The notes under the pieces: generated by a model
What the model saw: only the letters and a program-made list of their open reading frames with translations
What the model was told of the DNA's origin: nothing
The model's database searches: none
Program-made: the position numbers and the translations under genes
Part shown: one piece after another, positions 8,207-14,211 of the stretch
Numbering within the stretch: position 1 is the first letter of the stretch
Layout: each line of letters starts with the position of its first letter
IMG/VR virus record: IMGVR_UViG_3300005086_000180
Coordinates: 1-20,465 of that record
Length of the DNA stretch: 20,465 bases
Origin: a virus
Reading direction: 5' to 3' (one strand)

Positions 8207-8349
8207 GATTTATTATCACCTATCGCTTTAAGTAAAATATCCTTGAATGTTTTTTGCACTTTAGTAATGCGTGTCCTTTTGCGGATATGCTTAGGTCTTT
8301 GCAGTCTATGCATGATTCTGTGTATGGAATTTATTCTTATTTTCTGCAT
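8203..8349 (-). CDS. Small basic phage protein, 48 aa
   Basis: A short ORF of 49 codons starting at ATG 8349, with GGAGA about 9 bases upstream and a stop (TGA) overlapping the RecU start. The product is very basic (many K/R and H residues, for example PKHIRKRTRITK) and has no recognisable domain. The ribosome site, the tight ATGA coupling to the next gene and the short gap to the upstream ORF support a real gene. It could be a nucleic-acid-binding accessory of the resolvase, but that is a guess. Confidence 0.6.
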   Translation of the reverse strand: MQKIRINSIHRIMHRLQRPKHIRKRTRITKVQKTFKDILLKAIGDNKS

Positions 8350-8354
8350 AGTTG

Positions 8355-8531
8355 TTATCTCCGTGTGTAATATTTCTTAAACTTCTGTATCATGCTGTCC
8401 AAAGGATGCCGTAGGAAAAGTATTTCAGATAATAAACACAGCATAGTTTCTTTGGTAAAGGTAAAGCTGGTATCACCACTGACTTTAATATCGGTAATTG
8501 CTTGTTTGATTTCTTTATCTGTAATATTCAT
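8355..8531 (-). CDS. Small phage protein, 58 aa, unknown function
   Basis: ATG 8531 directly follows the stop of the upstream 60-aa gene (TAAATG) and has AAGAAGG as ribosome site. The frame is open for 58 codons. The product starts MNITDKEIKQAITDIKVSG and ends in a basic helix. I recognise no family. Tight packing in the early operon supports expression. Its stop lies 5 bases before the next small ORF, and the ribosome site of that ORF lies in its last codons. Confidence 0.62.
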   Translation of the reverse strand: MNITDKEIKQAITDIKVSGDTSFTFTKETMLCLLSEILFLRHPLDSMIQKFKKYYTRR

Positions 8532-8714
8532 TTAGTAGCCTTCTTTCTGTATGTTAGGTACTATAAGATTATTTTTTATTTTTAACCGCAGCCGTTCCCA
8601 AGCAAGCTGCTTTTTCAGTTCGCGGCTGTCTATTGCAGTAGCCATTTTTCGAAAAGATCTACCGGGATTTTTGGGTGGTCTAGTAGGTTTGGTATCAGCT
8701 ATTGTTCTCATCAT
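8532..8714 (-). CDS. Small basic phage protein, 60 aa, unknown function
   Basis: The 60-aa frame starts at the double ATG at 8714, overlapping the TGA of the HTH protein gene (ATGATG). It is rich in arginine, lysine and proline at the N-terminus (TKPTRPPKNPGRSFRK), followed by a helical ELKKQLAWERLRLKIKNN segment. No family is evident. It is flanked by overlapping and adjoining genes on both sides, so it is probably translated as part of the early operon. Confidence 0.62.
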   Translation of the reverse strand: MMRTIADTKPTRPPKNPGRSFRKMATAIDSRELKKQLAWERLRLKIKNNLIVPNIQKEGY

Positions 8715-9511
8715 GCTTCTTTCCTCTCCATATTTCTAGCAATTATCTTGTCTTGGCATTCTGTTCCAAAAAGGCAATAGGCTTTACCTCGAACGGCTTT
8801 TTCTGTTTTATTTACTTTTTCAGCTATTAAGCAATAGGGCATTCCTGCAATAATCATTTCTTTTGCCATTTGCAGTTCTATACGTTCCCACCGATTATGA
8901 GCCGGTACTCGTACTGGGCGCATAATAAGTTTTAATGTACTAATACGCCGTATTACAGCAGATTCGGTTCTTTGTAATTCTTTGGCAATTTTCTTACAGT
9001 TGAAATTTTTTGTAAGTAAATATTTTAATCGACTATCTTCTGTTTTAGTCCATGGCACACCGCGCCTTTTTATGTGTGTACTTCTCGCAAGACTTTTAAG
9101 CTTTCTTTGTTCATTTACCCATTCAGGTTCTTTGCCAAGACAATTTTTTTCTGTTTTATCCCATTCAATGAATGTTTTATTTTTTTCCGCCCATTTCCAG
9201 AAATCATCAATTTTAATTGCTTTAACTTTTTGTTCGCGTACCTCAATATATTTAACCGGCATTTTTCTTCTAGATACCCATGAGGTGATTATATAGCTTG
9301 ATGTTTGGTGTCCAAATAGAGCCAGCATTATTTGATTTAGCGTAATATATTCCCCAGATGTTTTATAATCAGATAGTCCTAAACGATAGGCCTTTTCTAT
9401 TACAGCTGTTTCTGTTCGATTTAATTTTTGAGATAATCCTTTAATAGATATTATTCCCCATTTTTCAAGCAAATATTCAGTGTCTTCTTTTATCCATGTC
9501 CGTCCTCGCAT
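8711..9511 (-). CDS. Myb/SANT-like multi-HTH DNA-binding protein
   Basis: This 266-aa protein contains three copies of a helix-turn-helix module. The copies lie at about residues 4-47 (W-x2-EDTEYLLEKWG ... LNRTETAVIEKAYRLGL), 153-196 (W-x2-TEDSRLKYLLTK ... LQRTESAVIRRISTL) and 208-250 (WERIELQMAKEMI ... VNKTEKAVRGKAYCLFG). The shared 'RTE/KTE-x-AV' turn is clear in each. Between them (50-145) is a region with KAIKIDDFWKWAEKN that may bind a partner or DNA. Similar proteins occur in the replication regions of Bacillota phages and are presumed regulators. The exact role is unknown. Confidence 0.7.
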   Translation of the reverse strand: MRGRTWIKEDTEYLLEKWGIISIKGLSQKLNRTETAVIEKAYRLGLSDYKTSGEYITLNQIMLALFGHQTSSYIITSWVSRRKMPVKYIEVREQKVKAIKIDDFWKWAEKNKTFIEWDKTEKNCLGKEPEWVNEQRKLKSLARSTHIKRRGVPWTKTEDSRLKYLLTKNFNCKKIAKELQRTESAVIRRISTLKLIMRPVRVPAHNRWERIELQMAKEMIIAGMPYCLIAEKVNKTEKAVRGKAYCLFGTECQDKIIARNMERKEA

Positions 9512-9537
9512 ATAAACAACTCCATTTCAAATGTTAG

Positions 9538-10527
9538 TTATAATTTTGCGCCTGATTTTATACACTCCTTGACATGATTGCATATCATATTTAAATCAAC
9601 GGTATAATGCTTACCATATATGGTTATATAAGAATATAATTGATTGTTTTCGTTGCGATTTATGCCAAAGGATACATTGTCTTTTTTAGATCCGGCTGCA
9701 GTATAAACATCAAATTCTGTATTAAATGTTCTTATTGGTGCAGGTGTAGTAGGAGCATGTTCATCAAACATTGTTTCTTGTCCTTGCTGTTCTAATTCTG
9801 CAAGGCTTGGCTGTGGTATGTCTTTAGATTCCTTGGCTTTTTGCTTAACATCATTAAGCTTTGGCTTTCCGTTTGTTTCATCATATACAGCTTTTTGTTC
9901 ATCAACAGACATGGTTGCCATTTCAGCAGCAGTAGACATTGATATATCGCCTTGTTTATAGCCTTTTTTAGCATCATCAATAAGGTTTTTGTCAATGCTT
10001 TCATGTCTGCCAACAGTGCTTTTAGATAATCCAGTTGTTTCAGCAATGATGTCTTGTACACGACAAGGTAATTTATGGCCGGATTCTTTATATTCGATAA
10101 TTGCTTTTTTTAAACGGCTTATTTCTTCGGTTAATTCGTAGTCCGTTTTTCTTCGTGTGGTACTGTTGGCAAGTATCAGTTTCATTTCTTCGGCTGTAGT
10201 TCCGCCCTTGCCATCGTCTATAATGCATGGCAGTACGGAAAGATTGTTATTACCTTCATCGTAAATGGTTTTGCAGCAGTACCAGCGGCGATGGCCGGAT
10301 ATTATTTTGTATTTTTCATTTTCTTTTCTTACGAGAATTGGTGTCATAAGTCCGAATAATTCTATTGATGCAATAAGCTGTTCATTTTGTTTTTTGATGT
10401 TAGCAGTGTCTTTTACGGCATAGAAGTTGTTTTCGTGTGGGATGATATCATGGATTGATATATTTGTAATTTCCAGCTGTGGATTGTCCGATTGTTTAAG
10501 CATATTTTTTATATTCCAGCCCATCAC
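9538..10527 (-). CDS. parB: ParB/Spo0J-family partition protein
   Basis: This 329-aa protein has the ParB N-terminal CTPase/nuclease-like domain. SIELFGLMTPILVRKENEKYKIISGHRRW (roughly residues 52-80) includes the GHRRW box. It is followed by the central HTH (residues 130-190: RVQDIIAETTGLSKSTVGRH). The C-terminal region differs from chromosomal ParB: EQQGQETMFDEH, then a 70-residue domain rich in short strands. With ParA upstream it should segregate an extrachromosomal form. I saw no obvious TGTTTCACGTGAAACA-type parS in the window, so the site it binds is not known. The start overlaps the 71-aa gene (ATGA). Confidence 0.88.
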   Translation of the reverse strand: MMGWNIKNMLKQSDNPQLEITNISIHDIIPHENNFYAVKDTANIKKQNEQLIASIELFGLMTPILVRKENEKYKIISGHRRWYCCKTIYDEGNNNLSVLPCIIDDGKGGTTAEEMKLILANSTTRRKTDYELTEEISRLKKAIIEYKESGHKLPCRVQDIIAETTGLSKSTVGRHESIDKNLIDDAKKGYKQGDISMSTAAEMATMSVDEQKAVYDETNGKPKLNDVKQKAKESKDIPQPSLAELEQQGQETMFDEHAPTTPAPIRTFNTEFDVYTAAGSKKDNVSFGINRNENNQLYSYITIYGKHYTVDLNMICNHVKECIKSGAKL

Positions 10528-10739
10528 ACGACCTCTTTTCCTGCATGCTGCAGTTGCTTGGTAAGGTTAACAACTTCAACATGAGCAATGCCTTTATGAT
10601 TGAGCGTTAAATAAACAGCATCATCAAAAGCCTGCTTGCGGCTATGATATTGTTTGGCATTAATAATATTTGTCGTTTTTGGCAGCAGTGCTATTCCTGT
10701 GTGATAGCTTTTGTGATTTATCCGTAATACATAGCTCAT
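10524..10739 (-). CDS. Small protein between parA and parB, 71 aa
   Basis: The 71-aa product (MSYVLRINHKSYHTGIALLP...) has no recognised domain. It looks like a small mixed strand/helix fold with a basic character. It lies 15 bases after parA and overlaps parB by 4 bases (ATGA), so it is translated as part of the partition operon. A role in partition or in setting copy number is possible from context only. Confidence 0.6.
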   Translation of the reverse strand: MSYVLRINHKSYHTGIALLPKTTNIINAKQYHSRKQAFDDAVYLTLNHKGIAHVEVVNLTKQLQHAGKEVV

Positions 10740-10754
10740 TATTTAATCCTCCTT

Positions 10755-11504
10755 TTATTCCTGAATCGTTTTTGTATCCAACTTGGATACAAATTCTTTT
10801 ACAAATTCTTTATAATCAATAGCTGCCCGGCACTTTTTCGCATAGGTCATTACGCTCATTCCCATTGCATTTGCTTCCTTTACTTTTACACTGGTGTGAA
10901 TAATGCTATCAAAGCATATATAGCCTTCGCTAATAGCATTTTTGCGGATTTTGGCTATAATATCTTTATCCATTTTGTAGCGGCTATTAACTTTTGTTAT
11001 TAATACCCAAATATTTTTCTTTTCACCTACAGCTGATTCCATTTCACGGGCTTGTTTTATGGTTTCTCTTAGTCCATCAAGATTAAATTGGTCAGGTTCT
11101 ACAGGAATTAATATATCGCTGGCGACAAAGAAGCTGGCTGATGCAAAGGAGCTGCCAATATCAGGTGTGGTGTCAAATATGATGTAATCACGTTTCTTTT
11201 GGTATATGCCGGATACGTATTCCATGGCTTTGTTTTGATTTACGTCGATGGAAAGCATTTCTGGATCAGCTGGAATGTAGGCAAAGGTTGTCGATGTATT
11301 TATTTCCGGCTGTTTAATCCAATCTGTTCCTTTTTCCCAGCCGCCATAGATGCTTTTAAAATAGCGGGTTAGGTTTGCCTGTGGGTCATTATCAATAAGC
11401 AATGTGTTTTTATTGTGTTGGGCGCTAAGTTCAAAGCCAAGGTTATAGGCTGTAGTAGTTTTCCCACTTCCGCCTTTAAAGTTTGTGATACAGATGATTT
11501 TCAT
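10755..11504 (-). CDS. parA: ParA-family partition ATPase
   Basis: This 249-aa protein starts MKIICITNFKGGSGKTTT. The deviant Walker A KGGSGKTT (residues 10-17) with its signature lysine K10 defines ParA/MinD ATPases. LLIDNDPQANLTRYF holds the A' motif, and YIIFDTTPDIGSSF is Walker B. Later ILIPVEPDQFNLDGL matches the family. It lacks an N-terminal HTH (type Ib/phage length). AAAGGAG lies about 8 bases before the ATG. With ParB and the HUH Rep it forms a plasmid-like maintenance module. Confidence 0.93.
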   Translation of the reverse strand: MKIICITNFKGGSGKTTTAYNLGFELSAQHNKNTLLIDNDPQANLTRYFKSIYGGWEKGTDWIKQPEINTSTTFAYIPADPEMLSIDVNQNKAMEYVSGIYQKKRDYIIFDTTPDIGSSFASASFFVASDILIPVEPDQFNLDGLRETIKQAREMESAVGEKKNIWVLITKVNSRYKMDKDIIAKIRKNAISEGYICFDSIIHTSVKVKEANAMGMSVMTYAKKCRAAIDYKEFVKEFVSKLDTKTIQE

Positions 11505-11612
11505 TTGTTAGACTCCTTTTCTCATTTTTTCTTTTTTGTGTAAGGCTGTTTGGTTAGTAAATATGTGGTAAGTAGATATTTTTCAGTACGTCAGCGGATG
11601 ATTGGTATTTAT

Positions 11613-12431
11613 TTATCCGTCTGGGTTAGCTGTAAAGTGATTTTTCTTTTTAATCAGCTTATTGTTTTTATGCTGCATGTTATTTGTATTATTTTTTATA
11701 CGTATTAGTCTGTAAAATTGGTATTCGTATTCTAAGCCAGTGCCAAAATTATTTATGCTATTGGTTAATGAGTTTTTGTCTAAATAATAGCCTTTTGGTA
11801 CTCGTGGTTCTTGCAGCCACTTCTTACGATGCACAATGCTTTGTGTGACTGGTGGCTTTTTAAGGTTAGTGCTTGCCCACCAGCGTTTTTTAAATATCTG
11901 TGGTTGCGTGAAGAAAGCATTAACATTCTTTTTTACCATGTAGTTAGCTACTCTTTCGGCATCTTCGGGTTCGCCTGCGTATGGCCGTGGCTTAACAAAT
12001 CCATGTGTCCAGAGCTCTTTTATTAGCTGCCAGTCTAGCTTTGCCCCTTCAATTTTTATCATCGCATGATGATGCATCCTGTGTATCTTTGGGGTGCACT
12101 CTGTAACAAAAATGTACTTTACTACTGCATTTATTGATTTGCAGTGACGGATAAGGCGCTGTCTAAAGTTGCCTAGTAAGCGCTTAGCCTCTTTGGGGCT
12201 TGGTTCATGGCTGTATGACAGGGTAAAGAACCAGTCCCCAATGTTAAAGTTTTCTAATATTAGCAGCCTTAGTGAATCTACTGCATTTTTATTATTAATT
12301 TCTTCTTGTGACCTTGTAGTGGTTTCTGTCTTAGGGGCACGCTGCCTGTTCTTTACCGGAAGCCTTCTTGATTTTGTTACTTCGATGATATCTTTATTTT
12401 TTATTATTACTTCTTTATTCTTATATGACAT
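11613..12431 (-). CDS. rep: HUH-type replication initiator (rolling-circle Rep-like)
   Basis: This 272-aa protein shows the three HUH Rep motifs in order: FFTLSYS (residues 68-74, motif 1), the metal-binding histidines in HRMHHHAMIKI (H120-H121-H122), and the catalytic tyrosine with lysines in VANYMVKK (Y164). This arrangement is that of rolling-circle Rep endonucleases of the ORF2/G2P-like group, which nick one strand at a hairpin origin. The C-terminal 100 residues are basic. A minus-strand promoter TTTACA-17-TTATAA sits about 35 bases upstream of the start; the ribosome site is weak (GGTG). The 217-base gap upstream holds hairpins and a possible antisense RNA, fitting control of a replication gene. 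Confidence 0.8.
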   Translation of the reverse strand: MSYKNKEVIIKNKDIIEVTKSRRLPVKNRQRAPKTETTTRSQEEINNKNAVDSLRLLILENFNIGDWFFTLSYSHEPSPKEAKRLLGNFRQRLIRHCKSINAVVKYIFVTECTPKIHRMHHHAMIKIEGAKLDWQLIKELWTHGFVKPRPYAGEPEDAERVANYMVKKNVNAFFTQPQIFKKRWWASTNLKKPPVTQSIVHRKKWLQEPRVPKGYYLDKNSLTNSINNFGTGLEYEYQFYRLIRIKNNTNNMQHKNNKLIKKKNHFTANPDG

Positions 12432-12466
12432 ATTGCACCATTTTAATTATTAGTATTTTTATTGGT

Positions 12467-12495
12467 TTATAAATCTTGGTTTGTATGACTGTAAA
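12467..12495 (-). promoter_or_regulatory. Predicted rep promoter (minus strand)
   Basis: -35 TTTACA at 12495-12490, a 17-base spacer, and -10 TTATAA at 12472-12467, about 36 bases before the rep start. The predicted start of transcription would be near 12460. Confidence 0.5.
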
Positions 12496-12507
12496 GATAA
12501 TACCTTT

Positions 12508-12540
12508 ATCAAGTCATAAAAGGGGCGTTACCCCTTGATT
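12508..12540. repeat. Hairpin with competing pairings upstream of rep (origin candidate)
   Basis: AAGGGG (12520-12525) pairs with CCCCTT (12531-12536) around a 5-base loop CGTTA. An outer inverted repeat ATCAAG/CTTGAT shares the CTT, so the two pairings compete. HUH Reps nick at or near hairpins, and this is the most GC-rich hairpin close to rep, hence an origin candidate. A weak terminator reading is also possible. Confidence 0.4.
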
Positions 12541-12566
12541 TTTAAGCCTTTATTTGCATGTGCCTA

Positions 12567-12595
12567 TTGTTATTAAACTTCAAAAAGTTTATAAT
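12567..12595 (+). promoter_or_regulatory. Plus-strand promoter upstream of rep
   Basis: -35 TTGTTA at 12567-12572, a 17-base spacer, and a consensus -10 TATAAT at 12590-12595. It points away from rep and into a short hairpin-plus-terminator segment with no ORF. Confidence 0.6.
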
Positions 12596-12601
12596 GGAAT
12601 T

Positions 12602-12666
12602 GGTCATATTTAGGGATATGACTTCTTATATGACAGTGCCGCTGATTTTACTCAGCGGCCTTTTTT
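12602..12666 (+). ncRNA. Putative ~65-nt small RNA, possibly counter-transcribed to the rep leader
   Basis: A start about 7 bases after the TATAAT would give an RNA with a 7-bp hairpin (GTCATAT 12603-12609 with ATATGAC 12616-12622, loop 12610-12615). A second ATATGAC (12628-12634) could compete for the same arm. A strong terminator stem follows: 12638-12645 with 12652-12659, then C and six Ts. There is no ORF of note. It is antisense to any minus-strand transcript running from the early operon into rep, as ctRNAs of rolling-circle plasmids are. Promoter and terminator are seen; the function is inferred. Confidence 0.5.
12638..12666 (+). terminator. Rho-independent terminator (plus strand)
   Basis: An 8-bp perfect stem GCCGCTGA/TCAGCGGC with a 6-base loop, followed by CTTTTTT on the plus strand only. 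It overlaps the last codon of the 76-aa minus-strand gene, so it cannot serve that gene; it ends a plus-strand transcript. Confidence 0.82.
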
Positions 12667-12878
12667 ATTGCGTTAATGTCTGCGGTGTCGAGTATAATGC
12701 GTTGTACACCTGCCCCAACTCCTGTAAAGTCCTGATAAACGATAGTAAAATCATCTTCGGCGGTAATTACTGTAATGTAATATGTTCCTTTTTCAATGAC
12801 GGCTAAAATGTGTTTATCTTTTAGCAGCAGTCTTAATTCTTTATACTGCTTAGGAATATCTTTAACTGTATAGTCCAT
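12648..12878 (-). CDS. Early phage protein, 76 aa, unknown function
   Basis: The 76-aa product MDYTVKDIPKQYKELRLLLKD... has a helix, then a strand-rich middle (GTYYITVITAEDDFTIVYQD) and a C-terminal DINAIKKAAE helix. I recognise no family. It overlaps the start region of its upstream neighbour by 17 bases in the early operon. Its stop codon is inside the plus-strand terminator stem. Confidence 0.6.
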   Translation of the reverse strand: MDYTVKDIPKQYKELRLLLKDKHILAVIEKGTYYITVITAEDDFTIVYQDFTGVGAGVQRIILDTADINAIKKAAE

Positions 12879-13062
12879 ATTTACTCACTTCCTTCATTTT
12901 TAAACCGCCTAACTTTAACAAACAGTTCATCAGCGCGAATGAAACATGAGTTATTTCATTACGGTTTTTATCTAATAATGCTATTGATGTGTCATTAACT
13001 GATAAGACAGTAAAAGTGTTTTTAATAGATTGACTAATAAATCTATCACCGACGTTAAACAT
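12862..13062 (-). CDS. Early phage protein, 66 aa, unknown function
   Basis: The 66-aa product starts MFNVGDRFISQSIKNTFTVLSV and looks like a small beta-barrel (NTFTVLSVNDTSIALLD-type strands) of the kind found in phage early regions. It lies 2 bases from the zinc-ribbon gene and overlaps the 76-aa gene. No function can be assigned. Confidence 0.58.
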   Translation of the reverse strand: MFNVGDRFISQSIKNTFTVLSVNDTSIALLDKNRNEITHVSFALMNCLLKLGGLKMKEVSKYGLYS

Positions 13063-13064
13063 TT

Positions 13065-13253
13065 TCAGTTCCGTCCTTCCCAGCGTTTTATTAATTCTGC
13101 TTTGGCTTTTTGTGCTGGTGTAAGTTTATTAATTGATAATTGTTTTTCTCTTTGTTTGGCTAAAAACGTGCATCGGGCAAACGTTCTTATGAAGTATTCA
13201 CATTCAAAGCAGTGCTTTTCACAAACAAATCCACCTTCTTTCCGGCAAAGCAC
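13065..13253 (-). CDS. Cysteine-rich zinc-ribbon-like protein (start uncertain)
   Basis: From GTG 13253 the frame gives 62 residues with C3, C11, H14, C15 and C18. The same frame stays open upstream past 13304 and encodes another 20 residues, RLPDNIYCAICNKRYWTG, adding a C-x2-C knuckle that clearly belongs to the same fold. No ATG, GTG or TTG opens this longer frame at a good distance from a ribosome site. The AGAAAGGAA at 13337-13329 fits an ATA at 13322, or an ATG at 13312 that is one base out of frame. The gene is probably longer than listed, with a rare start, or is disrupted by a 1-base deletion near its beginning. The likely role is a small zinc-binding regulator. Confidence 0.55.
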   Translation of the reverse strand: MLCRKEGGFVCEKHCFECEYFIRTFARCTFLAKQREKQLSINKLTPAQKAKAELIKRWEGRN

Positions 13254-13369
13254 TCCTGTCCAATATCTTTTATTGCAGATAGCACAATAAATATTGTCTG
13301 GCAGCCTTTCATATTTTTTTATTTTAATTTCCTTTCTTGTATTAAATAGATTGAATATTCGTTGTATTA

Positions 13370-13699
13370 TTAAGCGGATTGGTCGTTGTTTTTAGACTTT
13401 TTCTTAGTAAGAGCATTTAAGGCATTTAGATAGCCGATGTCTTTTACGCTAGGTAAATGTTTTTCTTCATTATCGGTATTATTATCTACAGCTTTTTGCT
13501 GATTATCGTCAGGCTTATTTCCGCCCCATAAATATTTATCCAGTGCAGGGTCAGCCATTTCAGGATTAACAAGATAACGCGGATTTTTCTTTGAGCCTAA
13601 AGGCATATAAGGAATAATGCCTTCTTTGCATAGCCTTGTTAATTCACGGGCAGGAAAGCCACGTATTTTCGCGTATTTAGTTATTGATATAGCTTTCAT
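13370..13699 (-). CDS. Excisionase-like / MerR-type HTH protein
   Basis: The 109-aa product begins MKAISITKYAKIRGFPARELTRLCKEGIIPYMPLGSKKNPRYLV. This is the winged helix layout of excisionase/'helix-turn-helix domain 17' proteins: a short HTH, then a wing with an arginine-tyrosine strand. The second half is acidic, low-complexity and probably disordered. It is the second gene of the early minus-strand operon. A role as directionality factor for the integrase at 15893 or as a regulator fits. The ribosome site AAGAAGG lies about 8 bases upstream. Confidence 0.65.
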   Translation of the reverse strand: MKAISITKYAKIRGFPARELTRLCKEGIIPYMPLGSKKNPRYLVNPEMADPALDKYLWGGNKPDDNQQKAVDNNTDNEEKHLPSVKDIGYLNALNALTKKKSKNNDQSA

Positions 13700-13733
13700 T
13701 TATTCACCTTCTTCAATTTGTAATTGCATCTTA

Positions 13734-13768
13734 GATAATCTCAATTGGAATTGGGATTATCTTTTTTT
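13734..13768 (+). terminator. Rho-independent terminator 1 (plus strand), next to cro
   Basis: A 13-bp stem (one U-G pair) pairs 13734-13746 with 13749-13761 and is followed by seven Ts on the plus strand. No T-run is present on the minus side. The RNA it ends is not known, because flanking genes are on the minus strand. Confidence 0.72.
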
Positions 13769-13772
13769 ATCT

Positions 13773-13804
13773 CCGCCCGAGTATTTCTCAGGCGGTATTT
13801 TTTT
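13773..13804 (+). terminator. Rho-independent terminator 2 (plus strand), with an alternative partner
   Basis: CCGCC (13773-13777) and GAG pair with CTC and GGCGG (13791-13795), followed by TATTTTTTT. The right arm GGCGGTA (13791-13797) can instead pair with TACCGCC (13817-13823) downstream. Confidence 0.65.
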
Positions 13805-13839
13805 GCTAATAGTTATTACCGCCCTTCTTATAGAAGTTA

Positions 13840-14061
13840 TTAGGCTGCTGGTTCTTTATTTGAATCATCTAGGACAACAAAGTAGTCAAATGGTACTTCT
13901 AAAAACATACATAATCGTGCATATGCTTCAAGTCCACATTTTCTTTTACCAGAAAGAATGGCACTAAATGCTGATTCTGTTAACCCAATTTTTTTGGCTA
14001 CAAATTTTTGTCGATAGCCTTTTTCTGTTATCAAATTCTTTATTAGATGATATTTAATCAT
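13840..14061 (-). CDS. Cro-like XRE-family HTH regulator
   Basis: The best start is ATG 14061 (MIKYHLIKNLI), preceded by GGAG with a 7-base gap; a longer frame to 14082 has no such site. The 73-aa product is almost entirely one HTH_XRE domain. RQKFVAKKIGLTESAFSAILSGKRKCGLEAYARLCMFL (residues 18-55) includes recognition helix TESAFSAILSG. It is the first gene of the early minus-strand operon, under the TTGACA promoter, and faces a divergent repressor. It should act as the Cro-like or antirepressing regulator of the lysis/lysogeny switch. Confidence 0.8.
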   Translation of the reverse strand: MIKYHLIKNLITEKGYRQKFVAKKIGLTESAFSAILSGKRKCGLEAYARLCMFLEVPFDYFVVLDDSNKEPAA

Positions 14062-14075
14062 ATAATCACTCCTCA

Positions 14076-14151
14076 ATATCAATTTTCTTGAATTTAATAT
14101 TATAATATATCAATATTCTTGTGATGTCAATAACTTGTATCACGTTTCTTG
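14076..14151. promoter_or_regulatory. Three repeated operator-like sites in the switch
   Basis: TCAATTTTCTTG (14079-14090), TCAATATTCTTG (14110-14121) and TCACGTTTCTTG (14140-14151) are spaced 31 and 30 bases. Each fits an imperfect palindrome ATCAA-N5-TTGAT. They surround both divergent promoters, so they are likely sites for the Cro-like and CI-like proteins. A degenerate fourth (TCAATAACTTG) lies at 14128-14138. Confidence 0.62.
14102..14130 (-). promoter_or_regulatory. Early lytic promoter (minus strand)
   Basis: Consensus -35 TTGACA at 14130-14125, a 17-base spacer, and -10 TATTAT at 14107-14102. The middle operator (14110-14121) lies inside the spacer, so binding there would block polymerase. 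Confidence 0.75.
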
Positions 14152-14160
14152 ATATTTTTC

Positions 14161-14189
14161 TTTACAAAATCGAAATTTAAAGATATTAT
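14161..14189 (+). promoter_or_regulatory. Repressor promoter (plus strand)
   Basis: -35 TTTACA at 14161-14166, a 17-base spacer, and -10 TATTAT at 14184-14189, followed by GGAGG and ATG 14212. The operator at 14140-14151 lies just upstream of the -35, where a bound repressor could activate. Confidence 0.7.
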
Positions 14190-14211
14190 AATAACTGAAG
14201 GAGGTTACTAT

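Noticed and set aside
9792-10061. Minus-strand 89-codon frame inside parB
   Set aside because: It is a shifted frame of the ParB coding region with repetitive leucine/alanine content and no start signals.
13030-13290. Plus-strand frame over the zinc-ribbon gene
   Set aside because: The minus frame encodes a consistent cysteine-knuckle protein; the plus frame has no ribosome site or recognisable fold.
14149-14211. Extended repressor start at 14149
   Set aside because: It would run through the -35 and -10 elements and has no ribosome site; ATG 14212 has GGAGG at good spacing.
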